NCBI GenBank assembly: GCA_037176885.1
Contig: JAWWNJ010000033.1
Span: forward strand, 1,550,001 to 1,614,000
Length of the DNA: 64,000 bases
Direction: 5' to 3'
DNA from: Favolaschia claudopus
Taxonomy: Eukaryota; Basidiomycota; Agaricomycetes; Agaricales; Mycenaceae
The notes under the pieces are model-generated. The model was not told where the DNA came from. It saw nothing but the letters and a program-made list of their open reading frames with translations, and did no database searches. A program made the position numbers and the translations under genes. Positions 22,501-33,937 of this stretch are shown here, one piece after another (positions within the stretch are counted from its first letter, which is position 1; each line of letters begins with the position of its first letter).

Positions 22501-25060
22501 GACGGGTCTTTCGAAAGAAACACCCCGAGGAATTTTGCCGCTAATGAGTCCAGAGAACCGGACTCTTTCTTCTCAATGAGTGCCCGTTGAATTGAAAACT
22601 GCTTGAGATCAATAGTGTTGATCTTTTGGTTCTCCAACTGCGTGAACTGCTTTTTGAGCCGGGTGAAGTCGCCCTGAATTGAGGAACCAATGAAGAAGAC
22701 CCGTGGTGAGATGAAAAATCGAATAAGAGATGGCGGCAGCTTCTGGTAGCGATGGACCTAATCATGTACTATTGAAGCCATCACTGTCTGAATCGTAAGA
22801 CTATTGACTCACCGGAATAATGTAAATTGTGTCCGGCTTCGAGTGCGGTGCAATTTGAACGATTGATACGCCAACCTTCCGTGAAACGTTCCACTCAGCA
22901 TCAAAGCTCGCACAGATTTGAATGGATGGGTCGCTATCAAGTGGCCCAATGAGGGAGGAAAAAGCGTCCTGACAGAGCTGAAAGCTCCCTAATTGAACCA
23001 CTTTTACATCCGTTGCAAGCTTAATTGGCTTCAAACCATGGGCAGACGCCATCGGGGTTAGTTTTTCCCCGAGAGAAGGGAATGCAGTGTACAACATCCC
23101 TTTATCCTGGGACACGTCAGTTTGCAAGCATAAGTAAAAGAAGTCGAGATTCAAACCTTGATTGGATCGTCTGAGTATGCGACAAGTGGTTCACCCAATC
23201 CGTATCGCTTTACGGACGCAGCAACACCCATCAATGGGCCAATGCGCTCTTCTTGGCTTTTTGTCAAAGTCAAAGCCTGCGCTCGAATGTAACGCGACGT
23301 CATGCATATAAACAGGGCTGAAAATAGTGGAACTCCATCCTCGTTTGCAATGTGCTTCACAATCTATATTCCAAGTGTTTTAGAAATTGTCCGACGCGTA
23401 GTGGAAATAATAAGAACCTTGAAACTGTCATCAAGATCTGCTTGGTCGGGGGCAAGACACGAAGTGTGCTGGTCGGCATCTGATTCATCCCGCTCGATTG
23501 CCTTGTTGAGCATCGCAGTGAGATAAGAGCAGCTTGGTACAAATCCGGCATATCGTTGAGGATCGGTGAAGTCCCCGAAATCCGGAAGGCTATTGGTAGT
23601 ACCAATATTATGAAGTGTAGCCTGTGCGTTTGTTCCCGGCGACTGCGCTCGGAGCTCACGATCACGCTCACATTCAAAAGCGGATTCAAGATATTGCAGG
23701 AACAGGACATTGTAACGATGACTATGCATCTCGTACAACATCGCGCGCACACCCGACGGGCCCATCTTATGTTGATTCCCCACGCGCAACATCATCAGCA
23801 GATTCCGGGAGAGACCCGATTTTCGTGGGAGAATCGCGGGGAATGCAAGACGAAGGTATGCGGGGAGGGAGCGGAGTAAAGACTCGCTCCAACCATGGAA
23901 GTACGACTTACAGCCATCCCGGCAGTAGTAAGCCCATGCAACAACATAAAAAGAGCTGTCCACATCGATGATGCGTCGTGGACGAAGTGCACCATTTTTC
24001 TCAAGGGGGGAATGGCATTTTGGGCAGTTGAGGCATGAAACAAAGAAATGAGGCAGCCAAAGAAAGACACGTGGTTGATAGAGTGCTGGGGGGTGAAAGC
24101 GCTGACCCTCCAATGCAAGAACGGGCTCAGGAGGATGGATCCAGAACGAAGCGGGGCAAGTACTCTTCCCAAAGGTCCGCGGCCGGAGAAGCTTGCCGGC
24201 TTGCTTTTGGAACACCAATGGTTGGACGGTATCACGGAAAAATGAATACAGCCACGAGGGCATCCCCTTCGGCTGTGTGAACCAAGCTGTCGACGATGGT
24301 CAGCTATCATTCGCAATGAGTGATACATCACGAACCTTTACCACTATCCACCACAGTCTCATCTTCCTCATTCTCGGAGTCCATGTCATCGTCGCTGTCG
24401 TCCTCGTTTGCAAAAGGTTCGCGTTTGGAGAAGAACACGCCTGAACAGGCTGAGCGCGGGAAGAGAAACACAATACATCACAGCTCACGCGCGCGGGATT
24501 CCTTCGATGCGTCCTTCAGTTGCTCAGCAGATAGTGAAGGCTGAGCTGGAGCATGTGTACTGGTCGATGTCGGTGCAATTTGTGGATGGTCTATTCAAAG
24601 GTAAGCAGGGTATTGAAGACAGGTAAGAAAACACGCACCTCCGAGAGCCGCACGCTCAATACGAGCTATCTCCGCCTCTGCGTCAGATGTCATATGGTCG
24701 GAGTCAAAGTATTGGTCGTATTCATCCGGTACATCTGCTGATCGTGTTTGTTGTGTAGTAGTGGCGGCTTGAGGAGGTAGTATCCATGGATTTTGACGAG
24801 CAGGAGTTGGAAGCATAGTCTTTGAGGTATTCGCGGCTCTCTTCCTCTTCTTGGGCGGTGGCTTCGTTATCTCATCTTTATTCCAGGTTAGTTTGGTAAG
24901 AATATGGGCATGGACTATGAAACACACCTTCTGAATCTGATTCTGGCCGCGGACGTGTCCTAGGCCGTCCTCGCTTTGGTGCTCCCTCAGGGCGAGGGCC
25001 GTCTTTCGCGCCCTTCGGTCGCCCGCGCTTCGGTTGTAGCAAAGTTGAAGAAGTCGACAT
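19579..25060 (-). CDS. AT-hook / DUF6729 / DEDDy 3'-5' exonuclease protein
   Basis: A multi-exon gene of about a dozen exons on the minus strand. The N-terminus has AT-hook-like KRGRPKG and KRGRPRTRP motifs (25,060-24,950). DUF6729 follows (24,260-23,400) with a C-x2-C and YYCRDGCKSYFHGWSESLL. An RNase D/WRN-like exonuclease fold comes next: FDAEW near 22,900, QGDFTRLKK near 22,660 and NYAALDVYTSR near 22,430 supply a complete DEDDy set. A long C-terminal region carries RRGTNKLEGGPHSDIYRKFG (about 21,130) and WNSTADGKTRFFITADIL (about 20,450). The gene ends in a Cys-rich knuckle (CRRCRKTTCPG...CKKCQRTEGCRG). Introns such as 24,953-24,904 have clean GT/AG ends and restore the frame. It is likely nuclear. 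The family is repetitive in agaricomycetes and may be a domesticated or mobile gene; its function is unknown. No terminal repeats were found around it. Confidence 0.78.
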
Positions 25061-26108
25061 TTAGACGTGTCGAACTTGGACAAGACGCGTCGAAGTAGCC
25101 AAGAAGAGCAAGATTTTAGCCAAGAAAGACTTTGAAGAGGTCCCAAGTAACAGTGAGCGATAGCGACGACAAGATGAGGAGACAAAGGAGGCAGTTATTG
25201 CGGCATTGATGGCATATGTGACCTTATGTGACTTTGTTACTGTGTTATCTGTGCTTTTATTGCCTTGACTATTCTCGGGTGTTTATGGACACAAAAACTA
25301 CATAGCACTGATTCTTCATACCCCTACTACATGCAAGAAAACTCTAGAGCACTCTAACTTGATTGAATTGGCTAAAAAGGTGGAGAAACGGTGGATGCCG
25401 CGATAACATGTGGCTGTGAGAGGTAACTGCAGATAACTGCAGATAACCACCCAGCTGATCGGGACATCAACCTCACCTGTCACAGTGTCACCCAAAGTGA
25501 AGGTGTTCACCGAGCGGCAATCACATCAATATTCCTATATATGGTAGTCCGGCAGCTGTCGGCAGCTGCCGGCCGAGAAATTTTTCGATTTTTCTCACCT
25601 TTTTGGGCCCAAAAACCCGCCGTCACCCGTCACCACCACCAAAAGTGTTCAGAGGACCCACGTTTTTCCGTTTTGAGGTTTGATACCAAAATTTGCCCTC
25701 GACGAAGTCTTGTCCGGACACGCAGCTTGTCATCGTTCCAAATTTTTGTCCGGATTGAGCCACAGACCCCACGATTTTGACAAATTTTTGTCCGGACCGG
25801 GCCTCAAGGTGAAAAATGTCAAACACGGTAAACCACACAAAAATAGCCAAAAAAATCACGAAAAAATTCCGTCGGCCTGGAATTCAATTTCACGGCAGTA
25901 GGAAAAGCGAATCTGGATGCTTTTCGAGCGAAAAAGCCTTGAATTCCGCCAAAGGTACACGCCAACAACCCATCGGCCATCATCAGTGCCGAGACTGTCC
26001 CTCTCGGCCCTGCCCTTGTCCGGACACCCATCTGAGTCTCCGACGGCACAATTCCCATCAGATTGAGGATATATTTTGCCAAAGTCACCATGATTAGTAC
26101 ATCTGGTA
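25061..26108. other. Intergenic with one dispersed repeat
   Basis: Upstream region of the exonuclease gene. It holds the repeat at 25,331-25,475, a GATAACTGCAGATAACTGCA duplication near 25,431, and recurring TTTTTGTCCGGA words at 25,745-25,800. No gene can be supported. Confidence 0.4.
25331..25475 (-). repeat. Dispersed repeat related to 60,803-60,925
   Basis: Its reverse complement shares GATGTCCCGATCAGCTGGGT, CACAGCCACATG and AGCCAATTCAA with 60,803-60,925. The AGCACTCT...GAATGGCT end is also seen at 29,611-29,640. Boundaries are approximate. Confidence 0.65.
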
Positions 26109-26466
26109 CAGTGGCGGCAAAATCTGATGTCACCCCCAAAAAAGGAAATTTTTATCAAACCGCCTCTAATCTGCCCTTGCCATCGCCGTCTGGGGGCGAC
26201 AAGGGCACAGATCCATTGGCACGGCAAATACACTGCGTGTGGAAGCAAGATTGAGAAAGATAGGTACATTCATTGAGGAGGACTGGGCCAAAGATGGTTG
26301 GAAAGTCTTGCCCAAAAAGTGTCAATTTTTGAGGTATCCTAAGATAGAAAAGCGGTGTATGTGTTTGAAATCTATGTCCCACAGAAAACAGGGCACAGAA
26401 AAGAAAACGAGTTGAATTGATGAGAATTTCGTTTTTTGGGGGTGACATCAGATTTTGCCGCCACTG
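26109..26466. mobile_element. TA-target MITE, CAGTGGCGGC family
   Basis: 358 bp with ends CAGTGGCGGCAAAATCTGAT and the matching reverse complement, flanked by TA (26,107-26,108 and 26,467-26,468) as for Tc1/mariner-derived MITEs. The same terminal sequence bounds the 127-bp MITEs in the accessory genes at 7,581 and 34,271. Confidence 0.88.
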
Positions 26467-26859
26467 TAGACGAAGCACTTGATCATGAATGGAAGCTCAA
26501 TCAACCACGACGCGAAGATCGACATCGAGAAAGTCAACGCAGTAAGTTCCTGAGATATGAAGGGGAACTTCGTAGCGGGATGTATAGTCAGGAAGTACAC
26601 CGTGAATTGTCGCTTGGATGGCAGACAAGGCAAGATGATATTAAGCAATTACCGGGAAAGTCGTCCAACTCAAAAGTTTAGATACAACCTAATACACTGT
26701 TGCGGTTGACCCGGGTCTTGACCTTGGGTCAAGAGCCAACGGTCAACCAGGCTGTAGTCTTGCCATGAACCCGGGTCAGCAGATCAATTTGTTGATGCGT
26801 TGGCCCTCTTCCATAAGCGGACATCACATCAGTTCTCAAGCTCGATTGTGTGCTGGCGG

Positions 26860-27190
26860 AGGGCCAATGATAATGCCCCCAAAGGCCTGATGAAAATCCT
26901 GACGGGAATCGGAAATTTTGACGATTTGGGCTGTTCAAAATCCTGACTTTTCGACCCGTTTTGGTGGGAAGGGCTGGTCTGAATCCTGACGAAAAGGGCG
27001 GCAGCCGAAGAAAATTTTCGGAAAATGACGCCAAAATGGCAGAATTTGGGCCGAAAAGTAGGCCTGATCGGAAAATCCTGACAAAATTTTGGGTTCAGGC
27101 CTGTGTAAATCCTGACTTTTCGAGCCAAAAAAATTCCTGACTTTTTGCCTCCCAAAAAAACAGGCCTTTATGGGGATTATCATTGGCCCT
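26860..27190. mobile_element. hAT-like MITE with 8-bp duplication GCTGGCGG
   Basis: 331 bp with ends AGGGCCAATGATAAT / ATTATCATTGGCCCT and a perfect 8-bp duplication at 26,852-26,859 and 27,191-27,198. The interior repeats the word ATCCTGAC many times, often followed by TTTTCG. Confidence 0.9.
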
Positions 27191-27343
27191 GCTGGCGGTG
27201 AACCGTGCAGGAAAAGACCTGCCACTTGAACATTCATGCCTCAAGACATTACTAATTACATAATTAAATAATTAATAGGCCCAAGGTCAAGAAGGTCAAC
27301 CCCCCCTTGACGTGACCTTGACCTGACCCTTGACCCTCGGGTC

Positions 27344-27612
27344 GAAAAATCGGTCATTTCGGGGGCTTTATTTCGCAGATTGTCGAGGGTTTTACTGGCC
27401 GTGGCCATCGGCTTTAATCGGTCTGGCGACGGATTTATCATCACCCTTGGAATGGCGGGGTTGCCGGATTTGAAAAATCGGTCATTTCGAGGGCTTTATT
27501 TCGCCGGAAATAGCCTCAGATTGTCGAGGGTTTTACTGGCCGTGGCCATCGGCTTTAATCGGTCTGGCGACGGATTTACCATCACCCTTGGAATGGCGGG
27601 GTTGCCGGATTT
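27344..27612 (+). repeat. Tandem pair of the ATTTCCGGCG repeat
   Basis: Two head-to-tail units of about 130 bp start with GAAAAATCGGTCATTTCG at 27,344 and 27,472. The first lacks the CCGGAAATAGCCT segment of the second. A short upstream stretch (27,280-27,340) is rich in TGACCTTGACC words. Confidence 0.82.
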
Positions 27613-28015
27613 TGTGACAATTTGATGGCACGTGCCTGATTTCCCACACGGTTCCAATGCGTCGAACGGCCTGTTTTTCCTCTTGCTTTCCTCCACTTTG
27701 GCTCCCAAAGATGCTCCAGCCTGTGCTCGAACACTCTTATACAGTATTTAGCAGTTTATGGAATATAATCCATGCCTTCCGGCTCCCTTCCAAGTTGAAG
27801 TTTAGCCGCGTCTGTGCCGTTTTCGTAACACTTCTAGCCACAGAGAGTAGCCATTAGGCAGCTAGGCCTCTTCTATTAAGTATAATGAACATGTTGAGAT
27901 GCCTAAAGACGAAGTTAAGGGCTGCATTCAAGTAGGTGCGCCGCATTCGAACCGTGTGGGAACTTCTACACGTGCCTTTGATGTGTGACATTCCGTGACA
28001 AAACCGAGGTCCTTG
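27613..28015. other. Intergenic, no gene seen
   Basis: Unique-looking sequence without supportable coding capacity. CACACGGTTC/GAACCGTGTG pairs near 27,647 and 27,948 may mark the ends of a degenerate element. Confidence 0.35.
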
Positions 28016-28193
28016 GCAAGGGGCTTTGGAAAATCCGATATTTAATACACCTCAAATTATAAAACTCATTCTGAGTAGGAATCCACTTGACTCACATTGA
28101 GGGCTGCAGTGGTTCTTCAGTAGGGGGGGGGGGGGGGGGGGGGGGGGGGGGAACATTATTCCCTAATCAGGGAATTTGATGTCGCATCAACTG
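28016..28193 (-). repeat. Dispersed repeat with a 29-base G run
   Basis: The reverse complement matches 62,113-62,278: GATGCGACATCAAATTCCCT, the C-run, AGAACCACTGCA and TAAATATCGGATTTTCC. The homopolymer is 29 G at 28,123-28,151 here, but only about eight C at 62,157. Confidence 0.78.
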
Positions 28194-28402
28194 ACCTTCC
28201 GCACATTGAGAAAAAGTGTCAAAAGTTGTACAGTAAAAGTAGAGTAGTTTTCGATTTTGGAAACACCACCAAATAGGTCCCATCAGTGATGCCATCAGTG
28301 ATGTCTCAAATCGACCGGCGGAAAATTTTCAAATTTAAATTGCATTTTCTGCTGTAGACTAAGGTCGGAGCAGACTCAAAACGTACTCCTTCGCTATAAT
28401 TA

Positions 28403-28864
28403 TGGTGCGCATCGCTTAAACACCACCAAACAAGAACGAAATTTATAGCACCTGATCAGAAGCTTCCCACGACTGATCCTCTGGCCAAAACACTTCGATT
28501 AGGTACTAGAGTAAACCCCCTAGAGGGATATTCCATCCGCCCAAAACTCACAATAAATATTTTTTTCTTGAGGCGGATTTGAGACATCAGTGATGCAATC
28601 AATCAGTCAGTCACGTGTACTTACGGAACACTCCCTATTTAGGTCATGTCAAGCAAGAACAATATTTTTGAATGTCCTTCTAGTAGCCTATAGTGTGTCT
28701 GCTACATACTTGAAGGCTGAAAAAGCTTGACAAAGGGGCCCTGACCTCCACCCAACGCTGAAAGACAATATATACTTTGAAAAAAATTCTCTCCGGCGAT
28801 TTGAGACATCATTGATCGCATCAATGATGGGACCTATTTGGTGGTGTTTAAGCGATGCGCACCA
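28403..28864. mobile_element. TA-target MITE, TGGTGCGC family
   Basis: 462 bp with ends TGGTGCGCATCGCTTAAACA and the exact reverse complement, flanked by TA (28,401-28,402 and 28,865-28,866). A third, slightly different end of the family (CCGAGCGCACCA) lies at 29,087-29,117 and a partial end at 28,262-28,300. Several copies therefore overlap or are nested between 28,255 and 29,120. A diverged copy forms the outer shell at 45,703-47,300. Confidence 0.78.
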
Positions 28865-29339
28865 TAGTCTCTCTGAGAGCATATGAAGCCAGAGTCGGAA
28901 CCTAAATCGGGCATATTCCGTAAGCTCACATGACTGATTAATTGATCGCATCACTGATGTCTCAAATCCGCCTCGAGAAAAAAGTATTTATTGTGAGTTT
29001 TGAGGGCATGGTACTACCTAATCGGAGTGTTTTCACCAGAAAATCAGCCGTGGGAAGGTTCTGATCAGGTGCAATAGATTTTGTTCCTGTTTGGTGGTGT
29101 TTAGGCCGAGCGCACCATAATCGAGGCGGCCGTGTATAGTCGCAGGCCGGTGGGACGAGGGAGGAGAGGCGGCAACGCGTCAAGTAGGGACCACTGATGC
29201 GCAGGGACTCCGAGTCGGATACAGTGGTCCCAGCATATCCCACCCGGTGTCGGTAGCGGCAGTGCAGGGGGTTGTTATGGAGGGTGGCGGGGAGTAGTAC
29301 TGGGAACGTCGGTGGTAGGTGGATGGGCGGAGGGCAACC

Positions 29340-29453
29340 CCGCCATTCCAAGGGTGATGGTAAATCCGTCGCCAGACCGATAATTGGCCACGGCCAGTAA
29401 AACCCTGAGGCTATTTCCGGCGAAATAAAGCCCTCGAAATGACCGATTTTTCC
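29340..29453 (-). repeat. Dispersed ATTTCCGGCG repeat, third locus
   Basis: Single unit matching 19,069-19,192 and 27,472-27,612, with CCGCCATTCCAAGGGTGATG at one end and TCGAAATGACCGATTTTTCC at the other. Confidence 0.75.
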
Positions 29454-29689
29454 AAAATCCGAGGTCCCATCTGACAGGCGCCAGACTCCATATAAAAGAT
29501 ATATCCACCATCATATATCTCGTGGAGTCTGACTGCGGGAGACTATTCATGGACAGAGAAAGCTGTATAGTACTCATTTTGTATGCCTCTAGTACTTGTC
29601 TACAAATTTTGGAGCACTCTGGCTTTGTTGAATGGCTGAAAGTACAAGAAAGGCAAACTTTTTCATAAATTTGTTGATAGGGCTTGCAC

Positions 29690-29755
29690 CCGTCCGTCTT
29701 TGTGACGGTAGACGGACGGGACGGACGGACGGCGTCCGTCCGTCTTGACGGACGG
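29690..29755. repeat. CGTC/GACG low-complexity palindromic block
   Basis: Alternating CCGTCCGTC and GACGGACGG words give several possible hairpins within 66 bp. Non-coding. Confidence 0.6.
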
Positions 29756-30113
29756 CTCGAGCCGCATATGATAAAATTGCTCCTGGAGACCGCGCCGAGG
29801 TCTGAAACATGTTCTGGCTGATCCTGCCAGACGAAATCAGTCGATTTGTGATAGCCTTGGTAAGTCTCCCCGCGTAAATATGCAGCTTGGATGTCCGTCC
29901 TAACGGCGGGCGCTGCAGAGGGACCAGGATTGCAGGGTGGTGACGGAGATAGTACCGGCTGTCTTTGGTTTCTTAGGGGCCCTCATTTGTCTCGGTCTCG
30001 GTTAACACGAAATTTAAATTTGGACATTACATGAATCTATGCGAAAGTCTATTTGAAGATCGACCTACGCGACGTACAGAATTAAGATCTAGTGAGCAAA
30101 AGGATGTCCCGAG

Positions 30114-31974
30114 CTAGGTCAGGTCAATGACTTCCACCTCCATTGTGCTGGTACCAGCCGCATTGCTGGTGTAAGTATCATCCTCTTCCTCGACCGTCAG
30201 ATCAACGAATCCGAGGTGCTGGCCGCCACGACGCTGCGCCAGCTGACGTTGACGACGCTTTGACGAGATGGGATTATTCTAATTGAATATTCATCATGAG
30301 AACGGTTTGAGCGATAAAATGATGCATACTCACCGTCTTGTCTTTGAATTGGTGTACAAGTGCGGGGAAGTACCGCTCCACAGGCGGACTTGAGATCTAC
30401 ACCGTGATTGTAGCGCTTGACGATCCCGCAGCGGAGGCGGGAGCAATGAGCCGCGACAGGACTCGGCGCGTCAAAAGATTGACCGCGATCTTCATCTGGT
30501 ACATGACGACGCCGGGTCGCACTTCCCGCTGGGCTATAATGTCCAAAAAGGATGACAGTCCCGGGTGCTCGTCGTCGACACGACCAAGCACAACATGCTG
30601 GTGGAGCTGGTGGTTCAAGTCAAGTGGCTAAAATCATCATCAGGTGATGCTAGATACAACGGAACCAGAATGAAACTCACAAGATAGAGGCGCCGAATAC
30701 AGAGCCCAGGAAAGGTCAGGCGTCGGAATTTGTCAACAATGTCGGTAGGCTTCCATCCAAATTTCTTTTTGACGAAGAGGGCGAGCTCGGGAAGCGAGGC
30801 AAGTTTGACACGCCAATTGTTGGTGTTGGGAGGGATATGGCCATCAGACCAGGACGTGATGGGTTTGGCATAGAGGTTCAAGGCCTTGATCCTTGGAAAA
30901 TCATCGGGAAGCTGGGCTGCAAGGGCTTTGTGCTTGGACTTCAAGTGCCCGCGTGCATTGGTCGTAAGTTCTGCGCGAACATCCTCTCGCCAGCCGACAA
31001 GGAATCGTTGTAGTTGGATAACAGACATGGTCCGCGTAGCGGCGAGGAGGCTGTCACCGAAGCCGCAGCGTGCAAGCCCATGCGCAATGCCCATTCCGCA
31101 GTTGGGGAGACCAACCTGCGATGCAACATCAACGGCGAATATATCATTGAAGAAAAGAACAAACATACCGTGTCATAATTACCGCCGCGCAAGACAGCAA
31201 GAAGGAAGATACCACCTTGAGTGAGCTGCACGCTGGGGTGACTCGCGAGCGCCGTCGAGGTGTAGATGGTGACTTGATCCTTGTCTTTCTTATCCAAGCT
31301 CCTCACCGATGTTAGAAAGGTACTCATTGTTGAAACAAAGGAACATACCTGCGGATGATAGCACCAAACAGGGCGGCATCGCTGTCGTCAGTGAGAACAG
31401 CGTCGATTTCCCCTATGCGATTGAGGTGCGCTAGCTCGGCCTCAGCTTCACCGGGTGCCTAAGCAATTCATCAGCGACAATGATGTTATCGAAGGGCTGG
31501 AATACCTGGTGAAAGTGAAACCCAAAGAATTGAATCACCTCTTTGGCCTCCTCAATGAGCCAGTGAGGCTTGGCCTTGACCCGTTTGTTTCGCTTGATAG
31601 ATGGCCGGTCCTCACCATCGGCACCGAAAACAGCGTCGGCGCCAGCGGCGTGGATTGCAGCAACCTTCCAGACTACGGCTCGCAATTCGGGGTTGCGCCC
31701 CATCTGGGCATGGTGTGGCTTGTGGAAGACGGCTTGAGCTTGGGTGAGCAGGAGGCTAGAGAATAGTATCAGAACTGTATCACAATATGAGAGAGCAGAC
31801 GCACCATAGATCAACGCCTACCCGTAGCAAACCAAGTTCCCGTCGTTTGCCGGACAGGCCTTCATCAGCGGCTAGTTGCTTGAAAGAAATGACCTCCGCA
31901 GCCGGATCAGCAATCTGGGATATGCGTCAAGAAGGCCATGGAGGGCATACCTTCCAATAATCTGGGATCCCCAT
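30114..31974 (-). CDS. XPG/PIN-like nuclease, possibly with a nonsense mutation
   Basis: A multi-exon gene on the minus strand. Exon 1 encodes MGIPDYWK (31,974-31,951), the XPG N-terminus. RVGVDLW carries the first acidic residue. DGEDRPSIKRNKRVKAKPHW follows, then GEAEAELAHLNRIGEIDAVL with TDDSDAALFG (31,456-31,350), the catalytic acidic clusters. The FEN/GEN1-like block FLVGWREDVRAEL...FPRIKALNLYAKPITS and a FRRLTFPGLCIRRL motif come next. The end, EVEVIDLT, stops at 30,114. Introns of 40-75 bp restore the frame. One TAG at 30,397-30,399 interrupts the C-terminal part between SSATITV and SSPPVERYFPALV; it is either a nonsense mutation or an exon boundary I misplaced. The family is expanded in agaricomycetes; predicted substrate is branched or flap DNA. 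Confidence 0.75.
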
Positions 31975-32029
31975 TGTTGGAAGAGCAGACGAGTAATCTC
32001 CTGTCTCAGTAGTGGAACCTGCCCACTTG

Positions 32030-32370
32030 GTGATCGGAGGATACAAGCCGCGGCGAACGATGCCTGGTGCTGGATATTCGAGACGCGGCAATGGGGTATT
32101 ACCGTCCCCGTCGATGCTCCCACTCCCATTCAATGCGACAACAACGCCGCTATCGTACTTGCAAATGACCAGTCCTTCCACGATCGCGCTAAACACATCG
32201 ACAATCGCTACCACGTCATACGGGACTGTGTCGAGAAGGGAAAGATCTTCTTACCCCGTGTATCCTCCTACGAGAACACCGCCGACATCCTAACGAACGC
32301 CCTGCCCGCCGTCGATTTTATTCGCCACCGCTCCGGTCTAGGTCTGGTCCCAGGGGGTGCTTCTGCTTGA
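32030..32370 (+). pseudogene. Ty1/copia polyprotein fragment (RNase H end)
   Basis: PTPIQCDNNAAIVLANDQSF, HIDNRYHVIRDCVEKGKI and ENTADILTNALPAVDF are the C-terminal RNase H motifs of a copia polyprotein, ending in a stop at 32,368-32,370. G-rich GAGGGGGTG runs follow (32,370-32,425), consistent with a polypurine tract and LTR remnant. Nothing of integrase or reverse transcriptase remains; upstream is the XPG-like gene on the other strand. Confidence 0.8.
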
Positions 32371-32892
32371 GGGGGTGTTGCTGGCGTGAGGGGGTGGGTT
32401 TTACCGCAGTCTTTGGTGAGGGGGTGTGTTGGACGACGGCTCGTGTAGCACCAAAGGACAACTTAGAAAGTGCAGTCGCGTCACGCCACGTGTGTTGAAA
32501 AACGAAATTTTACGCACAAGAACGTCATCCAAAAACCACAAGTGGAGCAGCACTTTTTCACCGTTCCAAGAAAGGAAACAACGTGCCGATTCGTGCCGCA
32601 TCGCTTGAGTTGCCTTTCTGAGCGACTTCTATCAGCGTACACGCTCACTACTCTACTCGCCGTCCTGCGAGCCTCTTGGAACGACGAGCAACAAGCTCTA
32701 CCTTTCGCGGAAGCGTGCTACTTCGTCATGATCGCCACTCTGGAGCGGGGAACGGCCATGCGCCTGACCGCATCTCTCGATGACGTCTTCGAGGTTTTGC
32801 ATGTTTGGAGCCTCCGTTTTTCACTGATCTCGCTTAGTTTTTCATGTATATTTTGAAAAGCACCGGCTGCTAATAAGCTCTATTGAATATTA

Positions 32893-33020
32893 CAGCTGTT
32901 CCCGAAATCTATGAGACTTTTCGAAGAAAATTGCTACCATATATGGTGTGCCTTATCACTCCGATCAAAAGTTGAGCTCGCGCAATTTTCTTTGAAAAGT
33001 CTCATAGTCGGGAACAGCTG
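32893..33020. mobile_element. 128-bp TA-target MITE
   Basis: CAGCTGTTCCCGA...GAGACTTTTC arms are near-perfect inverted repeats, and TA flanks both ends (32,891-32,892; 33,021-33,022). It lies just downstream of the coding fragment at 33,050-33,407, probably in its intron. Confidence 0.88.
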
Positions 33021-33049
33021 TAAGTAAATTCTTGCCAACAAAGGATGAA

Positions 33050-33407
33050 AAAATACACACAGGAAGCAATAATCAATCTTTTCCCAAATTAAATCCGCAA
33101 TGGTGTCCGCCGCATCTCTGACACTGTCTTTCCCAAGCGCCGAGACGTCGACAAATGCCGTGAATAGTTTGATGTCATCAGCAGCTGTCAACGCGTCCAA
33201 AAACGCGTCGATAACCATGGCGGGAACTCCAATGAATTCAGACGCGTCCGTAGCATCTTCTGTTGGGTTGTCTGCTTCATTCTCCTTTTCCGGATCGTTG
33301 ATGCTCGTGAGATGAATCCCGCCCTCCTTGAACGGCGCCTTCCACGTTTGTGGGGTAACTTCTTTTGTTTTACGACACTTTGAGCATTTTCGGGTGTGTT
33401 CTGCCAT
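33050..33407 (-). pseudogene. 5' exon of an unrecognised repetitive protein
   Basis: An open exon starts MAEHTRKCSKCRKTKEV with a C-x2-C pair, has an acidic middle, then DAADTIADLIWEKIDYCF, which recalls the IWE..YRF segment of a repetitive agaricomycete protein family. A donor GTGTGT follows at about 33,060. No convincing downstream exon was found beyond the MITE at 32,893, so I treat it as truncated. Function unknown. Confidence 0.4.
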
Positions 33408-33937
33408 TTGTGGGCTGCGCGCGTTCTTCTGGCGTTTTTCTGGCGTCGAAGACTGATGATGAGAAGGAGAAGCGAGTAACGGTCACCTGATGCGACTTGT
33501 GAAAGGTGGCACTGGACTTAGACGTTTCGAGCAGTCTACGGAAGTTCCCTGACAGCGGAGATCACGGATTGATGGTCATTTTCGTTTTCGATTTTCGTTC
33601 ATACCGCTGGCTGACACACATTGCTGACACAAGGCAAAAGGGGACAACGTCAGCAATCACTCACGCACGTGACAGCTATTTTGGAAACGATAGACAGTCT
33701 CGATTTTTTAGCTGAGTTCGGGCCGAGAGGTCGTAACTATGTCGTGCCAAATTTAGAATAACCTTTTCTGCTAATACCTCCTCAACAACGACCACCTAGT
33801 ACAGTTACACCGTCACTGGAGACTTACAGTCATGACGAGCAGGCTGACGATCGTGTGGAGCATATGCTGCGCTATATATCCTCGCTCAACGAGTCCAAGG
33901 CGCCCAACCATTCTACTTTTCGACCGGTTTTGACACC

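Noticed and set aside
29811..29834. CTGGCTGATCCTGCCAG resembles the conserved 5' start of 18S rRNA
   Set aside because: Only about 17 bases match; the following sequence is unrelated to rRNA, and the match forms a small hairpin that could arise by chance.
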